From Streptomyces celluloflavus (GTDB lineage: Bacteria > Actinomycetota > Actinomycetes > Streptomycetales > Streptomycetaceae), in contig JOEL01000045.1 in NCBI GenBank assembly GCA_000720995.1, positions 1-53,458 of the forward strand: a stretch of DNA of 53,458 nt. The letters are read 5' to 3'. Every line of letters begins with the position of its first letter. Positions within the stretch are counted from its first letter, which is position 1. Positions 35,085-43,674 of the stretch are shown piece by piece. The notes beneath the pieces are model-generated. The model made no database searches. It saw only the letters and a program-made list of their open reading frames with translations, and had not been told where the DNA came from. Made by a program: the position numbers and the translations under genes.

Positions 35085-36059
35085 GTGTCGCGCTCCCCCT
35101 TGCGTATGTCCCGGGCGGTCGCGGCGGCCGCCGCCCTCGCCGTCGCCGGTCTCGCTCTGGCCTCCCCCACCGCGTCGGCCGCCGACGCCCCCCGGCTGAA
35201 GGTGCTCACCTACAACACCTTCCTCATGAGCAAGACGCTCTACCCCAACTGGGGCCAGGACCACCGCGCCACGGCGATAGCGTCCGCGGACTTCTTCCAG
35301 GGCAAGGACGTCGTCGTCCTCCAGGAAGCCTTCGACAACTCCTCCTCCGACGCCCTGAAGGCCCGTGCCTCCGGGCAGTACCCTCACCAGACCCCGGTGG
35401 TGGGCCGGAGCAAGAGCGGCTGGGACGCCACCGGCGGCGCCTACTCCGCCCTCACCCCCGAGGACGGCGGGGTGACGCTGCTGAGCGCATGGCCGATCGT
35501 CCGCAAGGAGCAGTACGTCTACAAGGACGCCTGCGGCTCCGACTACTTCTCCAACAAGGGCTTCGTCTATGCCGTGCTGAACGTCAACGGCACCAGGGTG
35601 CATGTGGTCGGCACGCACACCCAGTCCACCGACCCGGGCTGCGCGGCGGGCCAGGCGGCCTCGATCCGCGCCAAGCAGTTCAAGGAGATGGACGCCTTCC
35701 TGGACGCCAAGAACATCCCGGCGGACGAAGAGGTCATGGTCGCGGGCGATCTGAACGTCGACTCGCGGAGCCCCGAATGCCGGGCGATGCTCGGCGACGC
35801 CGGCCTGGCCCCCGCCGACGCCCGCACGGGCCATCCGTACTCCTTCGACACCCAGGAGAACTCGGTCGCGAAGTACCGCTACCCGACGGACCCGCGCGAG
35901 GATCTGGACTATGTCCTGCACCGCAACGGACATGCCCGTCCCGCCTCCTGGCGGAACGAGGTGGTGAAGGAGCGGTCCGCGCCCTGGACGGTCTCCAGCT
36001 GGGGCAAGGACTACACCTACACCAACCTCTCCGACCACTATCCGCTGAGCGCCGGATGA
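35085..36059 (+). CDS. Secreted sphingomyelinase C (sphingomyelin phosphodiesterase)
   Basis: This 324-residue enzyme of the DNase I-like endonuclease/exonuclease/phosphatase fold hydrolyses sphingomyelin to ceramide and phosphocholine. The signal peptide is about 33 residues (AVAAAAALAVAGLALASPTA, cleavage near SAADA). Metal and catalytic residues are LTYNTFLM (Asn), VVLQEAFD (Glu), VVGTHTQS (His), VAGDLNVD (Asp, Asn), EDLDYVLH and the terminal LSDHYPLSAG (Asp-His). AGGGAGA lies four bases before the GTG at 35085. It is a monocistronic unit flanked by terminators. A DNA-damage-type promoter points antisense into its 3' end from 36171. Confidence 0.94.
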   Translation: MSRSPLRMSRAVAAAAALAVAGLALASPTASAADAPRLKVLTYNTFLMSKTLYPNWGQDHRATAIASADFFQGKDVVVLQEAFDNSSSDALKARASGQYPHQTPVVGRSKSGWDATGGAYSALTPEDGGVTLLSAWPIVRKEQYVYKDACGSDYFSNKGFVYAVLNVNGTRVHVVGTHTQSTDPGCAAGQAASIRAKQFKEMDAFLDAKNIPADEEVMVAGDLNVDSRSPECRAMLGDAGLAPADARTGHPYSFDTQENSVAKYRYPTDPREDLDYVLHRNGHARPASWRNEVVKERSAPWTVSSWGKDYTYTNLSDHYPLSAG

Positions 36060-36095
36060 CCGGACGGCCGGCCCGGCGTGCGGGTGCGCTCGCCG

Positions 36096-36138
36096 CCCGC
36101 TGATCCCGCTGATCCCGCTGATCCCGCTGATCCCGCTG
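36096..36138. repeat. Nine-base tandem repeat CCCGCTGAT, 4.8 copies
   Basis: Four exact copies (36096-36131) and a fifth partial copy (36132-36138). Read on the minus strand from the ATG at 36164, the repeat stays in frame as (Ser-Gly-Ile)n. Copy number may vary between strains. Confidence 0.95.
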
Positions 36139-36170
36139 TGCTTCAACTCCCCGATATCGGCCATGAATCC

Positions 36171-36193
36171 ACGGTAAGGGCGACCACTGACAA
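36171..36193 (-). promoter_or_regulatory. RecA-NDp/PafBC-type promoter, orphan
   Basis: On the minus strand, TTGTCAGTG (36193-36185), eight bases, then TACCGT (36176-36171). This exactly matches the actinobacterial RecA-independent DNA-damage promoter TTGTCRGTG-N8-TANNNT. Six bases after the -10 is an ATG (36164) that opens a frame MADIGELKHSGISG. Transcription would run antisense into the sphingomyelinase gene. Confidence 0.75.
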
Positions 36194-36268
36194 TCGGCCC
36201 GGGCGCCCGCGTCCGAGCGGAAGGGGCGGCCGCGGATGTCTCTCGGACCCCGCGACCGCCCCGTCGGT

Positions 36269-36300
36269 CCGGGCGTCCGGTGCTGCGCCCGGACGCCCGG
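36269..36300 (-). terminator. Hairpin terminator after the amino-acid permease gene
   Basis: Twelve-base perfect arms CCGGGCGTCCGG (36269-36280) and CCGGACGCCCGG (36289-36300), with an 8-base loop, 11 bases past the permease stop. Confidence 0.82.
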
Positions 36301-36310
36301 CGTCGTGCGG

Positions 36311-37780
36311 CTATTCCGCCGTGCTGCGCTCCGCGGCGAGCCGGTTCACCCGGCCGCGTACCACGAACCAGCCGCCCACCAGCATCGCCCCGAGAACCGG
36401 GATCAGCAGTACGGTCTTGCGTCCGACACCGCCGTCGCCGGAGTCGAACCACATCAGCACGATGACACCGAGCAGGAACGCGATGGTCGCGATGTCGGTG
36501 ACCGGCGTACCCGGAAGACGGAAGTGCGGGCGCCGCACCAGCCCGCTCTTGGAGCGGCGCACGAACACCAGATGGCAGATCATGATCGTGCACCAGGTGC
36601 TGATGATGCCCAGGGCGGCGATGTTCAGCACGATCTCGAACGCCTGACCCGGTACGAGGTAGTTGAGCCCGACACCCAGCACGCACACCGACGAGGTGAG
36701 CATGATGCCGCCGTACGGCACCTGGTTGCGGTTCATCAGGCCGGCGAACCTGGGCGCGGAGCCCGCCATCGACATGGAGCGCAGAATGCGGCCGGTCGAG
36801 TAGAGCCCCGAGTTCAGACTCGACATGGCAGCGGTCAGCACGACGAGGTTCATCACATCGCCCGCCGCCGGCACTCCGACGTTGGACAGGACGGTGACGA
36901 AGGGGCTCTCCCCGCCGGTGTACTTGTTCCACGGCAGCAGCAGCGTCAGCAGCAGCACCGAGCCGACGTAGAAGACCCCCACCCGCCACATGATCGAGTT
37001 GACGGCCTTGGGTACGACCTTCTCCGGCTCGCTGGTCTCGCCCGCGGTCACGCCGACCAACTCCACCGCGGAGTAGGCGAACACCACGCCCTGGAGCACG
37101 ATCACCACGGGCAGCAGACCGGTCGGGAAGAGTCCGCCGTTGTCGCTCAGCAGATGCAGGCCGGGCGTGTGCCCGCCGACCGGATGCCGGGTGGCCAGCA
37201 GGAAGATGCCGATGGCCATGAAGACGACCAGCGCGGCGACCTTGATGATCGCGAACCAGAACTCCAGCTCACCGAAGATCTTCACCGAGATCAGGTTGAC
37301 GGTCAGCACGACCGCGAGCGCGATCAGCGCCATCACCCACTGCGGGACCTCGGTGAACAGGCTCCAGTAGTGGGTGTAGAGCGCGATCGCGGTGATGTCG
37401 GCGATACCGGTCGTCGACCAGTTGACGACGTACATCCAGCCCGCGACGTACGCGCCCTTCTCCCCCAGGAACTCCCGTGCGTACGAAACGAAGGAGCCGG
37501 AGGACGGGCGGTGCAGCACCAGCTCGCCCAGGGCCCGCACGACGAAGAAGGCGAAGAGGCCGCAGACCGCGTAGGCGACGGCCAGCGCGGGCCCGGCGGA
37601 GTGCAGCCGGCCGCCGGCGCCCAGGAAGAGCCCGGTGCCGATCGCCCCGCCGATCGCGATCATGTTGATGTGCCGGGCCTTCAGGCCCTTGCTGTACCCC
37701 GCGTCACCCGCGTCCCCCGCCGCCCCGCTCCCCCCGCCCGGCGGCCTTGGGGCATCGTCCGTGACGGTTTCGGTGCTCAC
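36311..37780 (-). CDS. Amino-acid permease (APC family, asparagine-permease-like)
   Basis: This 489-residue, twelve-span transporter is of the AAT group of the APC superfamily. After a 30-residue Gly/Ala-rich cytoplasmic tail comes KGLKARHINMIAIGGAIGTG, the hallmark first span with the substrate-binding GGAIGTG. RALGELVLHRPSSGSFVSYA and YSAVELVGVTAGETSEPEKV are also diagnostic. GELEFWFAIIKV and the overall pattern resemble AnsP, but Lys/Arg or aromatic permeases of the same group cannot be excluded. The GTG at 37780 is the start, with only a weak ribosome site. It is monocistronic with its own terminator. Confidence 0.92.
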   Translation of the reverse strand: MSTETVTDDAPRPPGGGSGAAGDAGDAGYSKGLKARHINMIAIGGAIGTGLFLGAGGRLHSAGPALAVAYAVCGLFAFFVVRALGELVLHRPSSGSFVSYAREFLGEKGAYVAGWMYVVNWSTTGIADITAIALYTHYWSLFTEVPQWVMALIALAVVLTVNLISVKIFGELEFWFAIIKVAALVVFMAIGIFLLATRHPVGGHTPGLHLLSDNGGLFPTGLLPVVIVLQGVVFAYSAVELVGVTAGETSEPEKVVPKAVNSIMWRVGVFYVGSVLLLTLLLPWNKYTGGESPFVTVLSNVGVPAAGDVMNLVVLTAAMSSLNSGLYSTGRILRSMSMAGSAPRFAGLMNRNQVPYGGIMLTSSVCVLGVGLNYLVPGQAFEIVLNIAALGIISTWCTIMICHLVFVRRSKSGLVRRPHFRLPGTPVTDIATIAFLLGVIVLMWFDSGDGGVGRKTVLLIPVLGAMLVGGWFVVRGRVNRLAAERSTAE

Positions 37781-38162
37781 TGGTGGCTCATCTCACTTTC
37801 GGTCAGGTGCGGAAAGCCGTGACCGGGTCCCGCCGATCGCACGAGGGCGGCCGACGGCACACCCTCCCCGACGGGCAGCCCCCCGTCTGTGGGGGAGATC
37901 ACACTTCAGGCAACCCATCCAGAGCTTGCTGATATTTGTCCCGAATAATCCCCCGCTGGAGCCTTAAAGAAGGGGTCAACTCACCGGACCCGGGACTCCG
38001 CTCCGCACCGAGAGACGAAAATCGCTTGACCCGATCGGTCCGGGCGGGCTCCTGGCGAGGTGGGCCCGATCAAACCGGAGCGGAACACAACGGAACGCGG
38101 GGCCGAGAGCCTGGACCGGGCCATGACATGCCACGAGCTGCCGGGCCACGCGGTCGAGAAGG
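37781..38162. other. Divergent intergenic region permease/merR
   Basis: About 380 bases without a gene. It is noticeably more A/T-rich around 37895-37985 than the rest of the window, including TGATATTTGTCCCGAATAAT. This probably marks the permease promoter, but no -35/-10 pair with proper spacing could be fixed. TTGACC occurs at 38034-38039 on the plus strand without a matching -10. Confidence 0.4.
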
Positions 38163-38195
38163 TTTCACAGGGGTGGTGAGACAGCAATACTGTTG
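38163..38195 (+). promoter_or_regulatory. merR promoter with a palindrome on the -10
   Basis: TTTCAC (38163-38168), a 17-base spacer and AATACT (38186-38191) end seven bases before the ATG at 38199. The -10 lies inside CAGCAATACTGTTG (38182-38195), which is nearly its own reverse complement. This suggests autoregulation and a leaderless mRNA. Confidence 0.55.
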
Positions 38196-38198
38196 AAC

Positions 38199-38927
38199 AT
38201 GATGGAGTCCGCCACCGGCCTGACGGTCGACGAGCTGGCCGCCCGCGCCGGCGTCACGGTCCGCACGATCCGCTTCTACAGCACGCGCGGACTGCTGCCA
38301 CCGCCGGAGATCGGTCCCCGCCGGGTCGGCCGCTACGGACCGGACCACCTCTCACGGCTCGCGCTCATCGAGGAACTCCAGCACCAGGGCATGACGCTCT
38401 CCGCGATCGAGCGCTATCTCCAGCAGCTGCCGCCCGATCTGAGCGCCCAGGATCTGGCCATCCACCGGGCCTTGGTCGCCGGCTGGATCCCGGACCAGGC
38501 GGAGGACATGACGCGGGCGCAGCTGGAGCGCCGGGCCGGCCGGGAGCTGGCCGAGGGGGATCTGGACCGGCTGGCGGCCATGAACGTGCTCGTACGGACG
38601 GATGACCCGCTGGTCTTCCAGGTGGATCCGGGGCTGCTGCATCTGGGCACGCGGCTGCTCGACGTCCCGATCGCGCTGGAGACGATCCTCGCGGCACGCG
38701 GCGTCGTCATCGAGCACACCCGCTCGACGGCGCGCGAGCTGAGCCGGCTCTTCAAGGACGAGGTAGGGGAGCCGTACCGGGACGGCGGTCCGGATCCGGA
38801 CGACGTGGCGCGGCTGAAGTCGCTCTCCGCCCATATGCAGCCGATGGTGGTGCAGGCGCTGGTCACCGCCTTCCAGCGGTCGATGAAGGAAGAGCTGCGG
38901 GAGTGGTTCGGCGGGCGCGAGGCGTGA
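38199..38927 (+). CDS. MerR-family transcriptional regulator
   Basis: This is a 242-residue regulator. The N-terminal winged helix is TVDELAARAGVTVRTIRFYS, then RRVGRYGPDHLSRLALIEEL (residues 7-60). A coiled region follows, then a long C-terminal effector domain with no Cys cluster, so it is not a metal or redox sensor. It faces, across a terminator, the acyl-CoA oxidation operon on the other strand, and MerR genes beside such operons usually control them. The start could be the ATG at 38199 or 38202. No ribosome site is present and AATACT lies seven bases upstream, so a leaderless mRNA is likely. Confidence 0.9.
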   Translation: MMESATGLTVDELAARAGVTVRTIRFYSTRGLLPPPEIGPRRVGRYGPDHLSRLALIEELQHQGMTLSAIERYLQQLPPDLSAQDLAIHRALVAGWIPDQAEDMTRAQLERRAGRELAEGDLDRLAAMNVLVRTDDPLVFQVDPGLLHLGTRLLDVPIALETILAARGVVIEHTRSTARELSRLFKDEVGEPYRDGGPDPDDVARLKSLSAHMQPMVVQALVTAFQRSMKEELREWFGGREA

Positions 38928-38952
38928 GGGGCGGGCCGGGCCGGCCCGCCCC
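38928..38952. terminator. Bidirectional hairpin between merR and the oxidation operon
   Basis: Ten-base perfect arms GGGGCGGGCC (38928-38937) and GGCCCGCCCC (38943-38952) with a 5-base loop. It begins at the merR stop and ends 10 bases before the stop of the convergent gene. Confidence 0.75.
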
Positions 38953-38962
38953 CGCGACCCGG

Positions 38963-41143
38963 TCAGTCGCCGAACTTCTCGCCCTTCCCCGCCTTCTCGA
39001 CCAGGAGCGCGGACGGCTCGAACCGCTCGCCGTACGCGGCCGCCAGCTCCCGGGCGCGGGCCACGAAGCCGGGCAGACCGCCCTCGTAGCCGTTGATGTA
39101 CTGGAGCACGCCGCCGGTCCAGCCGGGGAAGCCGATCCCCAGGAGGGAGCCGATGTTGGCGTCGGCGACGGAGGTGAGCACCCCCTCTTCCAGGCAGCGG
39201 ACGGTGTCCAGCGCCTCGGCGAAGAGCATCCGCTCCTGCATGTCGGCGAAGGGGATGGCGGCGCCCTCGGTGGCGAAGTGCTCGCGCAGTCCGGGCCACA
39301 GGCCGGCCCGCTTGCCGTCCTCGCCGTACTCGTAGAAGCCCGCGCCGCCGCTGCGGCCGGGGCGCCCGAACTCGTCCACCATCCGGTCGATGACCGCGTC
39401 GGCGGGGTGCGGCTGCCAGCTGCCGCCGGCCTCCTCGACCGCCCGCCGGGTCTCCAGCCGGATCTTCCGCGGCAGTGTGAGCGTCAGCTCGTCCATCAGG
39501 GACAGCACCTTGGCCGGGTATCCGGCCTGGGCGGCGGCCTGTTCGACGGAGGCCGGGTCGAGGCCCTCGCCGATCATCGCCACGCCCTCGTTGATGAAGT
39601 GGCCGATGACGCGGGAGGTGAAGAAGCCGCGCGAGTCGTTGACGACGATGGGGGTCTTGCCGAGCTGCCGGACCAGGTCGAAGGCGCGGGCCAGGGCCTC
39701 GTCGCCGGTTTCCGCGCCCTTGATGATCTCCACCAGCGGCATCTTGTCGACCGGCGAGAAGAAGTGCAGGCCGATGAAGTCGCGCTCGCGCTCGACGCCC
39801 TGGGCCAGCAGCGAGATCGGCAGGGTGGAGGTGTTGGAGCAGAGCAGCGCGTCGGGGGCGACGAGGTGCTCGATCTCCTGGAACACCTTCCGCTTGAGCG
39901 ATACGTCCTCGAAGACCGCCTCGATGACGGCGTCGCAGCCGGCGACGTCCTGCGGATCGGCGGTGGGGGTGATGCGCGCCAGCAGCTCGTCCCGCTGCCG
40001 CTCGGTCGTACGGCCCTTGGCCAGCGCCTTGGCGAGGACACCGGCCGCATACTCCTTGCCCTTCTCGGCGGCGGCCATGGAGACGTCCTTGAGGACGACC
40101 CGCATACCGGCCTTGGCACAGGAGTAGGCGATGCCCGCGCCCATCATGCCGGCGCCCAGTACGGCGACCTTCTCGACCGTGCGGGGCGCGGTGTCCTTGG
40201 GGCGGCTGGCGCCGGAGTTGACGGCCTGGAGGTCGAAGAAGAACGCCTGGATCATGTTCTTGGAGATCTGGCCGGTCACCAGCTCGACGAAATACCGCGC
40301 CTCGATGGTCTGGGCGGTCTCGAAGTCGACCTGGGAGCCCTCGACGGCGGCGGCGAGGATGTTGCGGGGGGCGGGGTACGGCGCGCCGTTGAGCTGCTTC
40401 TTGAGGTTGGCGGGGAACGCCGGGAGGTTGGCCGCGAACTTCGGCTGGGCCGGGGTGCCGCCCGGGATGCGGTAGCCCGGAGCGTCCCACGGCTGCCGGG
40501 ACTCCGGGTTGTCGTCGATGAAGGCGCGGGCCTTGGTGAGGAGTTCCTCGGGGGTGGCGGCGGTGTCGTGGATCAGCCCGGCGTCCTTGGCGCGGGTGGC
40601 GTTGTACCGGGTGCCCTGGAGCAGCACCTTCAGCAGGGCGTCGGCGATACCGAGCAGCCGGACCGTACGGGTGACGCCGCCGCCCGCGGGCAGCAGACCG
40701 AGGGTGACCTCGGGCAGGCCGATCTTGGTGGCGGAGGTGTCGAGGGCGATGCGGTGGTGGCAGGCGAGCGCGATCTCGTAACCGCCGCCCAGCGCGGCGC
40801 CGTTGATGGCGGCGACGACCGGTTTGCCGAGGGTTTCGATGCGGCGCAGGTCGCGCTTGATGCCGTTGCCCGCCTCGAATGCCTGCTGGGCCTGGGCAGG
40901 GGTGACGGCAATCAGGTCGCGCAGGTCGCCGCCGGCGAAGAAGGTCTTCTTGGCGGAGGTGACGATGATGCCGCGGACGGTGTCCCGCTCCGCTTCCAGG
41001 CGGTCGGCGATCGCGGTGAGGGACGCCTTGAAGGCGTTGTTCATGGTATTGGCGGACTGGTCCGGGTCGTCCAGGACCAGAGTGACGATGCCGGTCTCGT
41101 CCTGTTCCCAGCGAATGGTCGACACAGCAGTGGGCTCGCTCAC
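38963..41143 (-). CDS. Bifunctional enoyl-CoA hydratase / 3-hydroxyacyl-CoA dehydrogenase (FadB/FadJ-type)
   Basis: This 726-residue fatty-acid oxidation alpha subunit carries two activities. The N-terminal crotonase domain has GIIVTSAKKTFFAGGDLRDL, then AINGAALGGGYEIALACHHR with the oxyanion hole, followed by GLLPAGGGVTRTVRLLG with a catalytic Glu just before it (LPEVTLGLLP). The NAD domain begins VEKVAVLGAGMMGAGIAYSC (near 325-345). GLHFFSPVDKMPLVEII and VVVNDSRGFFTSRVI are the 3-hydroxyacyl dehydrogenase His-Glu region. GGAGAAG lies five bases before the GTG at 41143. It is the last gene of the operon, 35 bases after the thiolase gene, its partner subunit. Confidence 0.95.
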   Translation of the reverse strand: MSEPTAVSTIRWEQDETGIVTLVLDDPDQSANTMNNAFKASLTAIADRLEAERDTVRGIIVTSAKKTFFAGGDLRDLIAVTPAQAQQAFEAGNGIKRDLRRIETLGKPVVAAINGAALGGGYEIALACHHRIALDTSATKIGLPEVTLGLLPAGGGVTRTVRLLGIADALLKVLLQGTRYNATRAKDAGLIHDTAATPEELLTKARAFIDDNPESRQPWDAPGYRIPGGTPAQPKFAANLPAFPANLKKQLNGAPYPAPRNILAAAVEGSQVDFETAQTIEARYFVELVTGQISKNMIQAFFFDLQAVNSGASRPKDTAPRTVEKVAVLGAGMMGAGIAYSCAKAGMRVVLKDVSMAAAEKGKEYAAGVLAKALAKGRTTERQRDELLARITPTADPQDVAGCDAVIEAVFEDVSLKRKVFQEIEHLVAPDALLCSNTSTLPISLLAQGVERERDFIGLHFFSPVDKMPLVEIIKGAETGDEALARAFDLVRQLGKTPIVVNDSRGFFTSRVIGHFINEGVAMIGEGLDPASVEQAAAQAGYPAKVLSLMDELTLTLPRKIRLETRRAVEEAGGSWQPHPADAVIDRMVDEFGRPGRSGGAGFYEYGEDGKRAGLWPGLREHFATEGAAIPFADMQERMLFAEALDTVRCLEEGVLTSVADANIGSLLGIGFPGWTGGVLQYINGYEGGLPGFVARARELAAAYGERFEPSALLVEKAGKGEKFGD

Positions 41144-41178
41144 GGTGGCTTCTCCGTTAGGGGGGTGGGACGGGGCGG

Positions 41179-42393
41179 TCAGAGGCGCTCGATGACGGTG
41201 GCGATGCCCATACCGCCGCCGACGCAGAGGGTGGCCAGGCCGTAGCGCTTGTCCTGCCGCTCCAGTTCGTCGATGAGGGTGCCCAGGATCATCGCGCCGG
41301 TGGCACCGAGCGGGTGGCCCAGGGCGATGGCGCCGCCGTTGACGTTGACCTTGTCCAGGCTCAGGCCCATGTCCTTGGCGAAGCGCAGGACGACGGCCGC
41401 GAAGGCTTCGTTGATCTCGACGAGGTCGATGTCGTCGATGGTCAGACCGGCCTTGGCCAGAGCCTTGCGGCTGGCGGGCGCGGGGCCGGTCAGCATGATC
41501 GTCGGTTCGGAGCCGGAGACCGCGGCGGAGAGGATGCGGGCGCGCGGGGTCAGGCCATAGCGCTCGCCGACCTCCCGGGAGCCGATGGCGACCAGGGCCG
41601 CGCCGTCCACGATGCCGGAGGAGTTGCCGGCGTGGTGGACGTGATCGATCTTCTCGACCCAGTGGTACTTCTGGAGGGCCACGGCGTCGAAGCCGCCCAG
41701 GTCGCCGATGGAGGCGAAGGAGGGCTTGAGCGCGGCCAGGGAGTCGGCGGTCGTGCCGGGACGCGGGTGCTCGTCCCGGTCGAGGACGACGAGGCCGTTG
41801 CGGTCCCGTACGGGGACGACGGAGCGTGCGAAGCGGCCGTCCTTCCAGGCCGTGGCGGCGCGCTCCTGGGAGAGCGCCGCGAACTCGTCGACGTCGCGCC
41901 GGGTGTAGCCCTCGATGGTGGCGATGAGGTCGGCGCCGATGCCCTGCGGGACGAAACCGGTGTCGAAGTTGGTCATCGGGTCGGCGAACCAGGCGCCGCC
42001 GTCGGAGGCCATCGGGACCCGGGACATCGACTCGACGCCGCCCGCCAGCACCAGGTCCTCCCAGCCCGAACGCACCTTGGCGGCGGCCATGTTGACGGCT
42101 TCCAGGCCGGAGGCACAGAAGCGGTTCTCCTGGACGCCCGCGACGGTATCGGGCAGTCCGGCGGCGATCGCCGCGATCCGGGCGATGTCGGAGCCCTGGT
42201 CGCCGACCGGTCCGACGACGCCGAGGACGATGTCGTCGATGGCGGCCGGGTCGAGTCCGGGGAAGCGCCGGCGCACTTCGTGGAGGAGGCCGACGACGAG
42301 GTCGATCGGTTTGGTCCCGTGCAGTGCGCCATTGGCCTTGCCGCGGCCGCGGGGGGTGCGGATCGCGTCGTATACGTACGCTTCGGTACTCAA
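41179..42393 (-). CDS. Acetyl-CoA acetyltransferase (thiolase), TTG start
   Basis: This 404-residue thiolase releases acetyl-CoA (or propionyl-CoA) in the last step of beta-oxidation. The nucleophile is in [13 protein letters not shown] (C93), the active-site His in [15 protein letters not shown], and the second Cys in [11 protein letters not shown] (C390). The best start is TTG at 42393: the family N-terminus [18 protein letters not shown] begins exactly there and AAAGG lies nine bases upstream, whereas no ATG or GTG fits. It lies 56 bases after the acyl-CoA dehydrogenase gene. With the bifunctional protein it forms the trifunctional-type complex. Confidence 0.95.
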   Translation of the reverse strand: MSTEAYVYDAIRTPRGRGKANGALHGTKPIDLVVGLLHEVRRRFPGLDPAAIDDIVLGVVGPVGDQGSDIARIAAIAAGLPDTVAGVQENRFCASGLEAVNMAAAKVRSGWEDLVLAGGVESMSRVPMASDGGAWFADPMTNFDTGFVPQGIGADLIATIEGYTRRDVDEFAALSQERAATAWKDGRFARSVVPVRDRNGLVVLDRDEHPRPGTTADSLAALKPSFASIGDLGGFDAVALQKYHWVEKIDHVHHAGNSSGIVDGAALVAIGSREVGERYGLTPRARILSAAVSGSEPTIMLTGPAPASRKALAKAGLTIDDIDLVEINEAFAAVVLRFAKDMGLSLDKVNVNGGAIALGHPLGATGAMILGTLIDELERQDKRYGLATLCVGGGMGIATVIERL

Positions 42394-42449
42394 GTCAAGC
42401 AGCCTTTCGCATGAGGGTGAGGCTTTCGCGGCGGGGCGGCCGGTCCGGG

Positions 42450-43592
42450 TCAGCCGAGGAGGGAGCGGCCGATGATCTCCTTCATGATCTCGGTGGTCCC
42501 TCCGTAGATCGTCTGGATGCGGCCGTCGGTGAATGCCTTGGCCACCCGGTATTCGGCCATATAGCCGTATCCACCGTGGAGTTGCAGGCACCGGTCGGCG
42601 ACGCGTTTTTGCAGTTCGGTGGCCCACCACTTGGCCATCGAGGCATGCACCGCATCCAGTTCGCCAGCGGTGTGGTCGACGATGCAGCGGTCGAGGAAGG
42701 CGCGGGTGACGGCGCACTCGGTGGCCATCTCGGCCATCTCGAAGCGGATGTGCTGGAGCTTGGCCAGCGGCCGGCCGAATGCCTCGCGTTCCTTGACGTA
42801 CTGCGTGGTGATCTCCAGGAGGTGCTCGGCGGCGGCGATCCCGGCGACGGCTATGCCCATCCGCTCCTGTGCGAGATGGGTCATCAGATGGCCGAACGCG
42901 CCGTTCAGCTCGCCGAGGAGATTCTCCTTGGGCACCCGTACGTCGTGGAAGAACAGCTCGGCGGTGTCCTGGGACTTCTGGCCGATCTTGTCGAGGTTGC
43001 GGCCGCGCTCGAAGCCGTCCATGCCCCGCTCGACGACCAGCAGGCTCAGGCCGTGCGCCCCGCCCTCCGGGGTGGTCCTGGCCACCACGATGACGAGGTC
43101 GGCGAGGATGCCGTTGGAGATGAAGGTCTTGGAGCCGTTGAGGATCCAGTGGTCGCCGTGGTCCTCGGCGGTGGTGCGGATGCCCTGCAGATCGGAGCCG
43201 GCGCCGGGCTCGGTCATCGCGATGGCGGTGATGGTCTCACCGGTGCAGAATCCGGGCAGCCAGCGACGCTTCTGCGCATCGGTGCCGAGCGAGGTCAGAT
43301 ACGGGCCGATGATGTCGTTGTGCAGGCCGATGGCGAGTCCGGCGGCGCCGGCCCGGGTGAACTCCTCGGCCAGCACCGCGCTGTAGCGGAAGTCGGGCTC
43401 CCCGCCCCCGCCGTACTCCTCGGGGACGGCGAGCCCCAGGAGTCCTTGCCGGCCGGCCGCCCGCCAGGCGGCCCGGCTGACGATGCCGTCCTTCTCCCAC
43501 TGTTCGTAGTGCGGCGTCACCTCCTTGGCGAGGAAGGTGCGTACGGTCTCCCGGAAGGCGTCGTGGTCCTCGGTGAAGATCTGGCGCTTCAT
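42450..43592 (-). CDS. Acyl-CoA dehydrogenase (long-chain type)
   Basis: This 380-residue FAD enzyme introduces the first double bond in acyl-CoA oxidation. [20 protein letters not shown] is the FAD/acyl-binding signature. [20 protein letters not shown] and the C-terminal [19 protein letters not shown] follow. At the position of the medium-chain catalytic Glu it reads [13 protein letters not shown] (Gly). That is the pattern of long-chain/isovaleryl-type enzymes, whose base lies earlier in the chain. AAGGAGGG lies seven bases before the ATG. It follows the CoA-transferase/racemase gene by 82 bases in a single operon. Confidence 0.95.
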   Translation of the reverse strand: MKRQIFTEDHDAFRETVRTFLAKEVTPHYEQWEKDGIVSRAAWRAAGRQGLLGLAVPEEYGGGGEPDFRYSAVLAEEFTRAGAAGLAIGLHNDIIGPYLTSLGTDAQKRRWLPGFCTGETITAIAMTEPGAGSDLQGIRTTAEDHGDHWILNGSKTFISNGILADLVIVVARTTPEGGAHGLSLLVVERGMDGFERGRNLDKIGQKSQDTAELFFHDVRVPKENLLGELNGAFGHLMTHLAQERMGIAVAGIAAAEHLLEITTQYVKEREAFGRPLAKLQHIRFEMAEMATECAVTRAFLDRCIVDHTAGELDAVHASMAKWWATELQKRVADRCLQLHGGYGYMAEYRVAKAFTDGRIQTIYGGTTEIMKEIIGRSLLG

Positions 43593-43674
43593 CTGCGGGC
43601 CCTCCTTGGAGCCGGTCGGATCGGCGAACGGCGGCGCGGCGCGTCCGCGCACCGGGGTGTGGCGGCGGGTTCCA

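Noticed and set aside
33273-36989. A 1238-codon open frame on the minus strand
   Set aside because: It runs antisense through the M1 peptidase and sphingomyelinase genes, whose motifs are intact. Its composition is that of antisense GC-rich DNA. Only its first codons after 36164 are kept as a question.
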